DNA of 64,000 nucleotides, taken from assembly GCF_015140455.1 (NCBI RefSeq), contig NZ_AP024094.1, forward strand, positions 1,550,001-1,614,000, given 5' to 3'. Under the pieces are notes generated by a model. The model saw only the letters and a list, made by a program, of their open reading frames with translations, had not been told where the DNA came from and did not search any database. Numbering within the stretch: position 1 is the first letter of the stretch; each line of letters begins with the position of its first letter. This DNA comes from Jeongeupia sp. HS-3 (GTDB lineage: Bacteria > Pseudomonadota > Gammaproteobacteria > Burkholderiales > Chitinibacteraceae). This document shows positions 8,055 to 18,343 of this stretch, one piece after another. The position numbers and the translations under genes are program-made.

Positions 8055-8957
8055 TTACTGCACCGACAGGCTCATCGTCTTGCGATAGGTCGCGCCCGGC
8101 GCCAGTTCAATCGCGTTGTCGAACACGTCGCCGCGCTCGAGGCAGACGAAGGTCGACCAGGCATCGCCAACATCGGCCATATTGACGGCATGCTCGGCCC
8201 ACGGATTCCAGACCACGGCACTTTGGGTGCTGCTGTCGATGCGTATCGTGCGCTGCGGGGTGGCGATCGTCTGCACGGCCGGCACGTTGACGTAAACGCG
8301 ATCGGTTGGCTCGGCAAGCTGCAAGGTGCCGACCTGCGAGTTGCGGGTATTGGCGCCGCCGACGGTATTGATGAAGGTCGTGCCATCGAGGCCGTCGATC
8401 CTCGCGGTCGTTACATCGCTGACGGCAAAGTAGGTATGGAAAGCCTGACTGAAGCTCACCGGCTTGGCGCCACGGTGCTCGAAGCGCAAATCGAGCGTCA
8501 GCACATGCCCCACCGTCACGATCAGCGTGGCACGGAAATCATCACCCCACAGCGATTGCGAAAGCTCATTCGGTGTCAGCACCAGCGTGACGCTGCTGCT
8601 GTCGTCATCCAGCACCTCCGCACCGGCGATCTGCCAGTTACTGATCCGGGCGAAACCATGCGCCGGCTTGCCGCCGGGATGGCCGCCAAACCACGGCAGG
8701 CACAGCGGAATGCCGCCGCGAATCGCCTTGCCCTCGGTGAACACCGCTTTCGGCGACAGCCACAACACGTTCTCGCCGCCCGTCGGCACGAACGACACCA
8801 GATGCGCGCCCTGCAAAGCGATCAATGCCTTGCCTTGGGCGTTCTCGATCGCCAACAACGGTAAACCACCTTCGCCACCGTAAAGTGTTGAGGACTGAAC
8901 GATGGACACCCCGGCCACATCGGCCAGACGCGAATCGAAAGCGGAAAGCGAAGTCAT
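8055..8957 (-). CDS. D-hexose-6-phosphate mutarotase / aldose-1-epimerase family (YeaD-like)
   Basis: 300 aa, galactose-mutarotase fold. Segments typical of YeaD-type glucose-6-phosphate 1-epimerases are [63 protein letters not shown] and [10 protein letters not shown], with the family's catalytic histidine (HGFAR) and glutamate (CLERGDV region). It would interconvert alpha and beta anomers of hexose 6-phosphates in the cytoplasm. It has its own terminator and no operon partner. The substrate is family-level inference. Confidence 0.88.
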   Translation of the reverse strand: MTSLSAFDSRLADVAGVSIVQSSTLYGGEGGLPLLAIENAQGKALIALQGAHLVSFVPTGGENVLWLSPKAVFTEGKAIRGGIPLCLPWFGGHPGGKPAHGFARISNWQIAGAEVLDDDSSSVTLVLTPNELSQSLWGDDFRATLIVTVGHVLTLDLRFEHRGAKPVSFSQAFHTYFAVSDVTTARIDGLDGTTFINTVGGANTRNSQVGTLQLAEPTDRVYVNVPAVQTIATPQRTIRIDSSTQSAVVWNPWAEHAVNMADVGDAWSTFVCLERGDVFDNAIELAPGATYRKTMSLSVQ

Positions 8958-9058
8958 GGTGTCATCCTGAGCAAAATGCCGATTTTAGACCAAAGCGCAG
9001 CCTCCCGGCCGCTTTGCCCCCGCCTGCACAAAGCAGGCCAAATGTGCTGACGCGGCAC

Positions 9059-9478
9059 TTAAGTTGAACGTCGTGGCACCCAGACCAGTGCCTCGCCGTC
9101 GAGCACCGTCTCGCCGCGTACCGAACACACCGTTGTCAGCCGCGCCCGCTGTTTGTCGGGAAACAGCTCGCTCACGCTCGCCGTTGCGGTCACGGTATCG
9201 CCAATTTTCACCGGCTTGAGAAAACGCAGGTTCTGCGACAGGTAAATCACGCCCGGCCCCGGCATACGGGTGCCGATCACCGTCGACACCAAAGCGGCGG
9301 TCAGCATGCCGTGAATGATGCGCCCGCCAAAGCGCGTCTCGCGGGCGAACTCGTCATCGATGTGCATCGGATTGTTATCGCCGGATAGACCGGCGAACAA
9401 CACCACATCGGTTTCGGTCATCGTCTTGCGGTATTCGCCCGAGAGGCCGATTACCAGATCTTCATAGCCGTAATTCAT
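9059..9478 (-). CDS. MaoC-like hydratase ((R)-specific enoyl-CoA hydratase type)
   Basis: 139-aa single hot-dog-fold protein. The hydratase-2 motif is complete: FAGLSGDNNPMHIDDEFA, then FGGRIIHGML, with catalytic Asp34 and His39. It would hydrate trans-2-enoyl-CoA to (R)-3-hydroxyacyl-CoA, as PhaJ does, or act on a related CoA ester. It is divergent from the ETF fusion gene across a 59-bp gap, suggesting a shared promoter region and a common role in acyl-CoA metabolism. Chain-length preference is not visible. Confidence 0.87.
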   Translation of the reverse strand: MNYGYEDLVIGLSGEYRKTMTETDVVLFAGLSGDNNPMHIDDEFARETRFGGRIIHGMLTAALVSTVIGTRMPGPGVIYLSQNLRFLKPVKIGDTVTATASVSELFPDKQRARLTTVCSVRGETVLDGEALVWVPRRST

Positions 9479-9537
9479 GCGCAGCCCCGAGCGTTCGTTA
9501 GAATTGAGTCAACGTATGCATACTCTGTGACAACACG

Positions 9538-11256
9538 ATGTTCAAGGTTCTGGTTCCGGTCAAGCGCGTAGTCGACTACGCCATCCGTGTTGCGCCACGT
9601 GACGATGGTCGTGATGCCGAGCTCGCCGGCGTGCGCATGGCGATGAACCCGTTCGACGCCATCGCGCTCGAGGAAGCCGTGCGGCTCCGGGAAACCGGCC
9701 GCGTCGGCGAGATCGTCGCGGTCAGCATCGGCCCGGTCGAGGTCGAAGAAACCCTCAGGCAGGCGCTCGCGCTCGGCGCCGACCGGGCCTTGCGGATCGA
9801 CACGCCGACCGCGCCCGAGCCCTTGCAGGTGGCCCGGCTGCTGGCGACGCTGGCGCGCAGCGAACAGGTCGACCTGCTGCTGCTTGGCAAGCAGGCGATT
9901 GACGACGACGCCAATCAGGTCGCGCAAATGTGCGCTGGCCTGCTCGATTGGCCGCAGGCGTGCTTTGCCTCCAGGATCAGCATCGACGAGCCTTGTTGCC
10001 AGGTTGACCGTGAAGTCGACGGTGGCATCGAAACGGTCGCGTTCGCGCTACCGGCGGTGATCAGCGCCGACCTGCGGCTCAATACACCGCGTTACGTGAA
10101 GTTGCCGGCGCTGATGGCCGCCAAGCGCAAACCGGTCGAACAGCTGTCGCCGGCCGCGCTCGGCATCAGCGTGGCCACGCTGACGCGGCGCCTGTCAGTG
10201 GCACATCCACCGGCGCGCGCAGCCGGCGTGCCTGTCGGCTCGGCGCAGGAATGCCTCGCCGCGCTGATTGAGCGTGGCGGCCTTGGCAGCGGCAATGTGG
10301 CAAAGGCACTCCGCCCCGTGCCATTCGTCGCAAACGCACGCGCGCTGGTGATCGCGCTCGGCGCGCAGCCCGGTGAAATCCCCGGCCTGATCGCCGCCGC
10401 GGCACAGCTGGCCGGGCACATCGACGTGATCGATGACGGCAGTACGCCCGAGACAGCCTTCGCCGGCGCAACGCGCAGGCGGGTCTGCGCGACGCCGCCC
10501 GCCGATGTCATCACGCTGGCCGCGTGGCTGGCCACCGAAGCCAGCGGCTACGACGACGTGCTGGCCGCGGCCGATAGCAACGGCAAGGATTGGCTGCCGC
10601 GTGCTGCCGCGCTCGCCGGCGTGCAGGCCTTCAGCGACGTGATCGGCTTCAGTGCCGCCGACATCCTGCAAAGAGCCATTTACGCCGGTGACCTGATCGA
10701 AACCGTGCAAAGCCACCAGCCACGGCTGTGGGCTACGGTGCGTACAGCGGCATTTGCATCACTGGCGGGGGATCTGCCCGCTCGTGATCTCCTGCACGCA
10801 CCCAGCACCGCCAGCGTGCCGGGAATACGCGTTCTGGGGCGCCAGGCGCAGGGAGGGCTGTCGCTCAAGGATGCCCGTGCGCTGGTGGCCGGCGGCCGGG
10901 CGCTGGCATCGGCCGACAACTTCATCGCCGTACTGCAACCGCTGGCCGAACGGCTCGGCGGTGTGCTGGCGGCCTCACGCGCCGCGGTCGATGCCGGCTA
11001 CGCGCCCAACAGCTGGCAGGTCGGTCAAACCGGGCAAATTGTCGCACCCGAGGTGTATGTCGCGGTGGGCATTTCCGGCGCGGCACAGCATGTGGCCGGC
11101 ATGCGCGACAGCAGCTTGATCATCGCCATCAATACCGATCCGGATGCGCCGATGATGCGGCTGGCCGATATCGCCTGGCAGGCGGATCTGTTCGACGCTG
11201 TACCGGCGCTGTGCGCGGCGCTGGACGGTTATTGCAGCCGCAATACCGGGTTGTAG
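9538..11256 (+). CDS. Fused electron transfer flavoprotein (beta + alpha subunit in one chain)
   Basis: 572 aa. Residues 1 to about 250 are ETF beta: MFKVLVPVKRVVDY, LLLLGKQAIDDDANQVAQM (AMP-site region, 113-131), and the dehydrogenase-recognition loop LPALMAAKRKPVE (189-201). Residues from about 262 to 572 are ETF alpha: a diverged N-domain and then the FAD domain with SRAAVDAG (480-487), QVGQTG (494-499), AVGISGA (509-515) and INTDPDAPMM (531-540). The protein should carry FAD and AMP, taking electrons from acyl-CoA-type dehydrogenases for ETF:quinone oxidoreductase. ETFs are normally two genes, etfB and etfA; here the reading frame runs through without a stop or frameshift. It is divergent from the MaoC gene, and its 3' end overlaps the convergent hydrolase gene by 28 bp. 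Confidence 0.92.
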   Translation: MFKVLVPVKRVVDYAIRVAPRDDGRDAELAGVRMAMNPFDAIALEEAVRLRETGRVGEIVAVSIGPVEVEETLRQALALGADRALRIDTPTAPEPLQVARLLATLARSEQVDLLLLGKQAIDDDANQVAQMCAGLLDWPQACFASRISIDEPCCQVDREVDGGIETVAFALPAVISADLRLNTPRYVKLPALMAAKRKPVEQLSPAALGISVATLTRRLSVAHPPARAAGVPVGSAQECLAALIERGGLGSGNVAKALRPVPFVANARALVIALGAQPGEIPGLIAAAAQLAGHIDVIDDGSTPETAFAGATRRRVCATPPADVITLAAWLATEASGYDDVLAAADSNGKDWLPRAAALAGVQAFSDVIGFSAADILQRAIYAGDLIETVQSHQPRLWATVRTAAFASLAGDLPARDLLHAPSTASVPGIRVLGRQAQGGLSLKDARALVAGGRALASADNFIAVLQPLAERLGGVLAASRAAVDAGYAPNSWQVGQTGQIVAPEVYVAVGISGAAQHVAGMRDSSLIIAINTDPDAPMMRLADIAWQADLFDAVPALCAALDGYCSRNTGL

Positions 11257-12107
11257 TCGTTCCGGCTCGGCTTGAACCGGTCTGGATCCATCCAGCGACC
11301 GATCCACTTGAACGTGCGCCGGTAAGCATCGTCGGTTGCCGTCTGGTTCGGCGCAATGGTGACGCCGTACACCGGATCGACCGCGGCCGGAACGTCCTTG
11401 CGCACACGCACGCCGCTGCCGGGTATATCGAAATCGTGATAGGTGTCCGGATAGGTCACCAGATGAAAGGTATCGTTACCGGCCTTCTCGGCCAGCCTCT
11501 GGCACGCCTGGGCCGGCGTCCAGTCATCGGCCTCGCCGATCAGGATCAAGGTCGGAACCGCCGGCGTGTAACGGCTCCGGCGTGCCAGGCTTTCGCACCC
11601 CGGATAGAAAGCCACAGCGGCCTTGATCCCGGGTTTCTCGCGTCCCACCAGATTGAGCAAGACGGTCGCGCCGTTGGACCAACCCAGCGCACCGACACGG
11701 TTGGCGTCGATCTCGCGCCGCATCTTGAGCCAGTTGATGGCACGTTGCGCATCGTCGACCCGCTGCGCCACATTCACGCGCCGCTCGCTGGCCGGTACAG
11801 TACATTGCTCCCGCAGCCCCCTGCTACCGAAACTGTCGAGCAACAGCACGCCATAGCCCAGCTCCTGCAGCAGGCTCGCCATCCGCGCATGCCGGGCCGT
11901 GAGCACGCCGGGTCTGCTCCACAAGCCACCGCAGCCATGCAGCAACAGCATTGCCGGCGCGCGCTGGGCGCCGTTGGGCGGGGAAAAATACTCGCCGGAG
12001 AGCATCGCACCGTTCGTGCCGGAAAAAGAAACCGGCATCGCCGAAACCGGCTGCGCGGCGCAGAACAATAGGCCCCACAACAACAGGGATTTGAAAACGT
12101 CACACAC
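11229..12107 (-). CDS. Dienelactone hydrolase-family secreted protein
   Basis: About 292 aa, alpha/beta-hydrolase fold. The nucleophile elbow is GWSNGA (Ser at about residue 144), the acid is in GEADDWTP (about 194) and the histidine in TYHDFD (about 224). Classical dienelactone hydrolases use Cys, so this is the serine variant. The oxyanion segment is LLLHGCGGL. A hydrophobic leader (VFKSLLLWGLLFCAAQPVSA) suggests export. The start is uncertain: I chose the GTG at 12105-12107, which gives a short signal peptide, but the frame continues to a TTG at 12197 and no strong ribosome site decides it. The substrate is unknown. Confidence 0.75.
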   Translation of the reverse strand: MCDVFKSLLLWGLLFCAAQPVSAMPVSFSGTNGAMLSGEYFSPPNGAQRAPAMLLLHGCGGLWSRPGVLTARHARMASLLQELGYGVLLLDSFGSRGLREQCTVPASERRVNVAQRVDDAQRAINWLKMRREIDANRVGALGWSNGATVLLNLVGREKPGIKAAVAFYPGCESLARRSRYTPAVPTLILIGEADDWTPAQACQRLAEKAGNDTFHLVTYPDTYHDFDIPGSGVRVRKDVPAAVDPVYGVTIAPNQTATDDAYRRTFKWIGRWMDPDRFKPSRNDYNPVLRLQ

Positions 12108-12279
12108 TGAAATGAGTAATCCCGAATCTTGCTGATCGAAGCCCGCAACCGGCCCCGAAAATCGTGGAAATGTAGCACAGCACCGCCGCGCGCCCAAGCT
12201 GCTGGCATTCCTGACAGGCGTGAACTAAATCAGATGGGATGCTGGTAGCATGCCCGCTACAGTCAACCCTGAGCCGATC

Positions 12280-13068
12280 ATGAGTGACACGCTGAGCTAC
12301 CAACTTGCGGAAAATGGTGTTGCAACGGTGACGTTGCACGATGACGGAACGCAAACCGTTAACGAAATTCTCATTACCGAGTTAACCGCGTGTCTGACCG
12401 CGCTGTCACACAACCCGCAGCTCCGTGCCGTGGTGCTCCGGGCGAAAGGGGACGACTTCTGTACCGGCCAGGATCCGCACTGGCATGCACGCATGCTCGA
12501 TCACGATCAGGATCGCCATTTCGACGAGGCGCTGGAGCTGGCGCGGCTACTGCAACTGGTCGACCGCATGCCGGTGCCCACCATCGCCAGCGTGCACGGC
12601 CAGGCCATCGGCATCGGCGTCGGCCTGATCGCTTGTTGTGACCTTGTCGTGGCCCACTGCGACAGCCAGTTTTCCGTCCCCGATGTGCGTACCGGACTGG
12701 TGCCGGCCATGATCGGCCCCTATCTGCTCACCCAGATCGGCGTCAGTGCCGCACGGCGCTATCTGCTGACCGGCGAGACGTTCAGCGCCGAAACCGCCCG
12801 CACCATCGGCCTCGTGCACGAAACCGGCGCGAACGGTGCAGAGATCGGCGAATGGATCGCCCATTGGCTCACCGCAATCCTGCAAAACGGCCCGCATGCG
12901 CTACTTACCGCCAAGCGTCTGATCGCCTCGGTGGCGCACCGTCCGGCTGATGACGCAATGATCTCGGATCTGGCGCACCGCATCGCCCATTTGCACCGCC
13001 ATCCGGAAGCCAAGGAAGGCATCAATGCCCAGCTTGAATCCCGATCACCGCACTGGCAGCAGCGCTAA
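12280..13068 (+). CDS. Enoyl-CoA hydratase/isomerase family protein (methylglutaconyl-CoA hydratase-like)
   Basis: 262-aa crotonase-fold protein. The two oxyanion-hole segments are LRAKGDDFCTGQDPHWHARML and HGQAIGIGVGLIACCDLVVA. The pattern HGxxxGxGVGLIACCDxVVA followed by VRTGLVPAMIGPYLLTQIG resembles LiuC/methylglutaconyl-CoA hydratases of leucine degradation. An Ile replaces the usual middle Gly of GGGVGL, which is slightly atypical. An in-frame ATG lies ten codons upstream at 12250; 12280 gives the more typical N-terminus (MSDTLSY). No other leucine-pathway gene is adjacent, so the substrate is unsure. Confidence 0.82.
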   Translation: MSDTLSYQLAENGVATVTLHDDGTQTVNEILITELTACLTALSHNPQLRAVVLRAKGDDFCTGQDPHWHARMLDHDQDRHFDEALELARLLQLVDRMPVPTIASVHGQAIGIGVGLIACCDLVVAHCDSQFSVPDVRTGLVPAMIGPYLLTQIGVSAARRYLLTGETFSAETARTIGLVHETGANGAEIGEWIAHWLTAILQNGPHALLTAKRLIASVAHRPADDAMISDLAHRIAHLHRHPEAKEGINAQLESRSPHWQQR

Positions 13069-13123
13069 AGCTCATTAACTAGCCTGCTGGCGATATCGTT
13101 AAACAGCGCCTGTGTACAGACGT

Positions 13124-13154
13124 AAAAAAACGGCGGGAAATCCCGCCGTTTTCG
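13124..13154. terminator. Bidirectional intrinsic terminator (hydratase / ppiD)
   Basis: CGGCGGGA (13131-13138) and TCCCGCCG (13141-13148) form an 8-bp stem. It is flanked by an A-run on the left (13124-13130) and TTTT on the right, so it can work for both the plus-strand hydratase gene and minus-strand ppiD. Confidence 0.85.
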
Positions 13155-13164
13155 TTGCCGCCAT

Positions 13165-15006
13165 TTACTGCGCCGGCTTGGCCTGCATCGCCTTGCTGTA
13201 CTCAACCTTGGCAGACTTGCGCAAGCTGTCGATATAGCTGGCGATCTCCACCTGTCCATAGGTCTGGGCGAGGCCGTCGCGCATGCGCTGCAGCATTTGC
13301 GCGTCAAGCTGCGGTGCGGGCGTGGATTTCTCGACCCGATACAGCACATAACCCTGTCCCGGCACCGCGCTGCCCACGTAGGCCGGCAGTTTGTCAGCCG
13401 GCGCACGGAACACGGCATTCAGCGTTTGCGCATCGATACCGCGCTGCTCGCCACGGTTAAGCTCGCCCGCCGGCTGCCATTCACCCGCTACAGCCTCACC
13501 TTTCTGCAGAGCGGCCAGCTTTTTGGCTCCGTCTTCCAACGCCAGCTTCAGCGCCTTCTCCTGCTTGAGCTTGGCGCTCAGGTCGGCGGCTACGGTCGCC
13601 AACGGCGGTACTTCAGCCGGCTTGTGCTCGATCACACGTGCCGACACCACAGTGCCCGGAGCAACTTCGATCGCCTCGGTATTGTGCTTGCCCTTGAGCA
13701 CGTCGTCACTGAACACCGCTTCAGCCAGCTTGGGGTTATTCAGTTGCGCGTCTTTCGCGCCCTTGCGGGTCACCCAGTCGCTCTGCTGGACTTGCAACTT
13801 GAACTGGTCGGCAGCCGGTTGCAGGCTGCTGCCCTGCTGGTAAACGACCTCGTTGAATTTCTCCAGCTGGTTCTGGAACGCGGCCTGTGCCTTTTGCTGG
13901 CGCAGCTTTTGTTCGATTTCCGGCTTCAATTCCGCCAGTGTACGGCTGCGCACATCTTCAAGCTTGATCACATGAAAGCCGAAATCGCTCTGCACCAGAT
14001 CGCTGAGCTGGCCCTTGTCGAGCTTGAACACGGCATCATCAAACGGCTTGACCATGGCGCCCCGGGCAAACCAGCCCAGCTCACCACCCTGTTGAGCCGA
14101 ACCCGGATCCTGTGAATACTGTTTGGCCAACTCAGCAAAGCGCGCCGGGTTGGCGCGTACTTCCTTGAGTACTTCTGCAGCCTTGGCCTTGGCGGCCGCG
14201 CGCTGCTCGGCGCTCGCATCCTTGGCGACCGTAATCAGGATGTGTGCGGCCCGACGCTCTTCCTTGGCCAGATCTGCCTTATGTTCGTCGAAGTACTGCT
14301 GCACATCGCTGTCGCTGACGGTCTGCGCTTTGGCAATGTCATCCTGCGAGAACACCACATAGGCCAGACGCACCATTTCCGGAGTCTTGAACTCGTCCTG
14401 ATGCTTGTCGTAGTACTGTTTGAGTTCGGCCTCGCTCACGCTGACCTGGCCCAGATAAGCATCCGGCTTGAGCAGCGACACCGAGACCGTGCGCTTCTCG
14501 CCAAGCAGCTTGGCCATGCGATCCATCGCGCGTTGCGATTGGAAATTGCCCGACACGAACGCCGACAACAACTGACGCAAGGCGATGTCATCGCGCACGC
14601 GCAGCTCGAACTGCGCCACGGTCATCTGCTGGGCAGCCAGCATTTCCTCATAGCGCTTGGGGCTGAACTGGCCGTTCTCCTGGAATGCCGGAATCGCCAT
14701 GATCGCCTTCTGCATTTCTGCATCGGTCGCGACAAAGTTTTGCTTGGCGGCCGCTTGCAACAGCAGCTTCTGGCGAATCAACTGTTCAACGACCATCGGC
14801 TTCATGTCATTGGAGACTGCCTGGCCGTTGGTGGCTAGCGCCACGTCACGTTCAGTGATTTCACTGCCGCCGACCTTGGCGTAAAAATCGTTGCCGTCCT
14901 GCATCGCACTAAGACCGGTAACCCCGACGCTGACAACCAGCCCCAAGGCAACCAACCCAAGTACGACCTGAACAGCCGTTTTGTTCTTCTGGACAAGATC
15001 AAACAT
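13165..15006 (-). CDS. ppiD: Periplasmic folding factor PpiD (SurA-like parvulin)
   Basis: 613 aa, anchored in the inner membrane by one N-terminal helix (about residues 12-34) with the rest in the periplasm. A SurA-N-like chaperone region (about 40-180) is followed by a parvulin PPIase domain: ERRAAHILITVAKDAS through GGELGWFARGAMVKPFDDAVF and SDFGFHVIKLEDVR (about 250-355). The C-terminal region is chaperone-like. PpiD helps fold proteins leaving the Sec translocon. Its place after hupB and lon matches the order clpP-clpX-lon-hupB-ppiD in E. coli, here with two tRNA genes between hupB and ppiD. Confidence 0.94.
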   Translation of the reverse strand: MFDLVQKNKTAVQVVLGLVALGLVVSVGVTGLSAMQDGNDFYAKVGGSEITERDVALATNGQAVSNDMKPMVVEQLIRQKLLLQAAAKQNFVATDAEMQKAIMAIPAFQENGQFSPKRYEEMLAAQQMTVAQFELRVRDDIALRQLLSAFVSGNFQSQRAMDRMAKLLGEKRTVSVSLLKPDAYLGQVSVSEAELKQYYDKHQDEFKTPEMVRLAYVVFSQDDIAKAQTVSDSDVQQYFDEHKADLAKEERRAAHILITVAKDASAEQRAAAKAKAAEVLKEVRANPARFAELAKQYSQDPGSAQQGGELGWFARGAMVKPFDDAVFKLDKGQLSDLVQSDFGFHVIKLEDVRSRTLAELKPEIEQKLRQQKAQAAFQNQLEKFNEVVYQQGSSLQPAADQFKLQVQQSDWVTRKGAKDAQLNNPKLAEAVFSDDVLKGKHNTEAIEVAPGTVVSARVIEHKPAEVPPLATVAADLSAKLKQEKALKLALEDGAKKLAALQKGEAVAGEWQPAGELNRGEQRGIDAQTLNAVFRAPADKLPAYVGSAVPGQGYVLYRVEKSTPAPQLDAQMLQRMRDGLAQTYGQVEIASYIDSLRKSAKVEYSKAMQAKPAQ

Positions 15007-15106
15007 GAATACGCAACTCCGCGGAGAATTCGCGTCGTATGATGCCAGAACCGGCTAAAACTGTCTCGAATGGGAGCGCCGGCGTAGCTTCGACGCGGCA
15101 AAAGCA

Positions 15107-15138
15107 GAAAAGAAAAAAGCCAAGCTTTCGCTTGGCTT
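15107..15138 (-). terminator. Intrinsic terminator after the tRNA-Val/tRNA-Asp genes
   Basis: AAGCCAAGC (15117-15125) and GCTTGGCTT (15130-15138) make a 9-bp stem with a 4-base loop. On the minus strand a T-rich tract (complement of 15107-15118) follows. It lies 17 bp past the tRNA-Asp 3' end and should end that transcript before ppiD. Confidence 0.85.
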
Positions 15139-15155
15139 GGCTTTTCTCTCAAATC

Positions 15156-15232
15156 TGGCGGAGCGGACGGGACTCGAACCCGCGACCCCCGGCGTGACAG
15201 GCCGGTATTCTAACCAACTGAACTACCGCTCC
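15156..15232 (-). tRNA. tRNA-Asp (anticodon GTC)
   Basis: 77-nt cloverleaf including an encoded CCA (TGG at 15156-15158 on the plus strand). Acceptor strands GGAGCGG and CCGCTCC pair fully. The anticodon loop is CTGTCAC, with GTC read from 15196-15198. The T-loop GGTTCGAGTCC is standard. Confidence 0.97.
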
Positions 15233-15317
15233 AGAAGAGAAAGCTATTGTATAGTGTTTTAGAAATTTTGCAAGAAGTTTTTTGCTTTATTTTCTGACCA
15301 CCAACTTTCGCTTTATT

Positions 15318-15394
15318 TGGTGGGTAGTAGTGGATTCGAACCACCGACCCCCTGCGTGTGAAGCAGGTGCTCTAACCAACTGAGCTAACCACCC
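15318..15394 (-). tRNA. tRNA-Val (anticodon CAC)
   Basis: 77-nt cloverleaf with encoded CCA. The acceptor stem is GGGTGGT with ACTACCC (one G-U pair). The anticodon loop is TTCACAC, so the anticodon is CAC at 15358-15360, decoding GUG. It lies 85 bp upstream of tRNA-Asp on the same strand. Confidence 0.96.
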
Positions 15395-15432
15395 AACCGA
15401 TTCGTCACCGCTTCAGCGGCAACGAAAGAACA

Positions 15433-15705
15433 TCATTGTACGGCATCTTTCAGCGACTTACCAGCCCTAAATTTCGGCTGTTTCGCTGCGGCGATTTCGA
15501 TCGTTTCGCCGGTACGCGGATTGCGGCCGCTACGTGCTTCACGTTCTGCAACGTAGAAGGTGCCGAAGCCTACCAGCGTTACTTCGTCGCCAGCTTGCAG
15601 AGCCTTGGTAACGGCTTCGATAGCCGCGTCGAGCGATTTGCCGGCAGCAGCCTTGGACAGGCCTGCGGATTCAGCGATAGCGTCGATCAGTTCAGATTTA
15701 TTCAC
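15433..15705 (-). CDS. hupB: DNA-binding protein HU-beta
   Basis: 90 aa, the usual HU length: [25 protein letters not shown], then [26 protein letters not shown], where GRNPRTGE is the beta-arm that enters the DNA minor groove, and finally [12 protein letters not shown] chose the GTG at 15703-15705. It has a strong ribosome site (AAAGGGGA) about 8 bp upstream and gives the standard N-terminus after fMet. The frame also reads back to an ATG six codons earlier, but that ATG overlaps the ribosome site. It is a nucleoid-compacting homodimer, located between lon and the tRNAs as in E. coli. Confidence 0.95.
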   Translation of the reverse strand: MNKSELIDAIAESAGLSKAAAGKSLDAAIEAVTKALQAGDEVTLVGFGTFYVAEREARSGRNPRTGETIEIAAAKQPKFRAGKSLKDAVQ

Positions 15706-15761
15706 TCTTACGTCCCCTTTCATTCTGGTTGGTTAGGTCCGGCAAGCCGATTGCTAGAGAG

Positions 15762-15791
15762 TTTATAGCAAGCGGCAAAAAAGCGTGTCAA
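15762..15791 (-). promoter_or_regulatory. Sigma-70 promoter of hupB
   Basis: On the minus strand TTGACA (complement of 15786-15791) is followed after 18 bp by TATAAA (complement of 15762-15767). The -35 box directly abuts the lon stop codon at 15792. hupB can therefore be transcribed independently of lon. Confidence 0.75.
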
Positions 15792-18221
<2,430 letters not shown>

Positions 18222-18259
18222 ATTGTTTGCCTTGAATGAAATTGCTATGCGTTGTTCGA

Positions 18260-18288
18260 ATAATGTAGTTTGCCCGGCATATTTTCAA
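18260..18288 (-). promoter_or_regulatory. Probable sigma-70 promoter of lon
   Basis: On the minus strand TTGAAA (complement of 18283-18288), a 17-bp spacer, then CATTAT (complement of 18260-18265). It is about 40 bp before the lon start. I looked for a heat-shock (sigma-32) promoter and did not see a convincing one. Confidence 0.55.
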
Positions 18289-18311
18289 CGCCGAGCCACA
18301 CGTCGCTGAAA

Positions 18312-18337
18312 CTATACCGCCCGCACTGTGCGGGCGG
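18312..18337 (-). terminator. GC-rich hairpin after clpX
   Basis: CCGCCCGCA (18317-18325) and TGCGGGCGG (18329-18337) form a 9-bp stem. On the minus strand it is followed by TATAGTTT, a weak T tract. It starts 7 bp past the clpX stop and is probably a terminator or attenuator between clpX and lon. Confidence 0.55.
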
Positions 18338-18343
18338 CTTTGA

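Noticed and set aside
18222-18343. Heat-shock (sigma-32) promoter before lon
   Set aside because: No CTTGAA-N13/17-CCCCAT pattern of acceptable quality. A sigma-70-like pair fits better.
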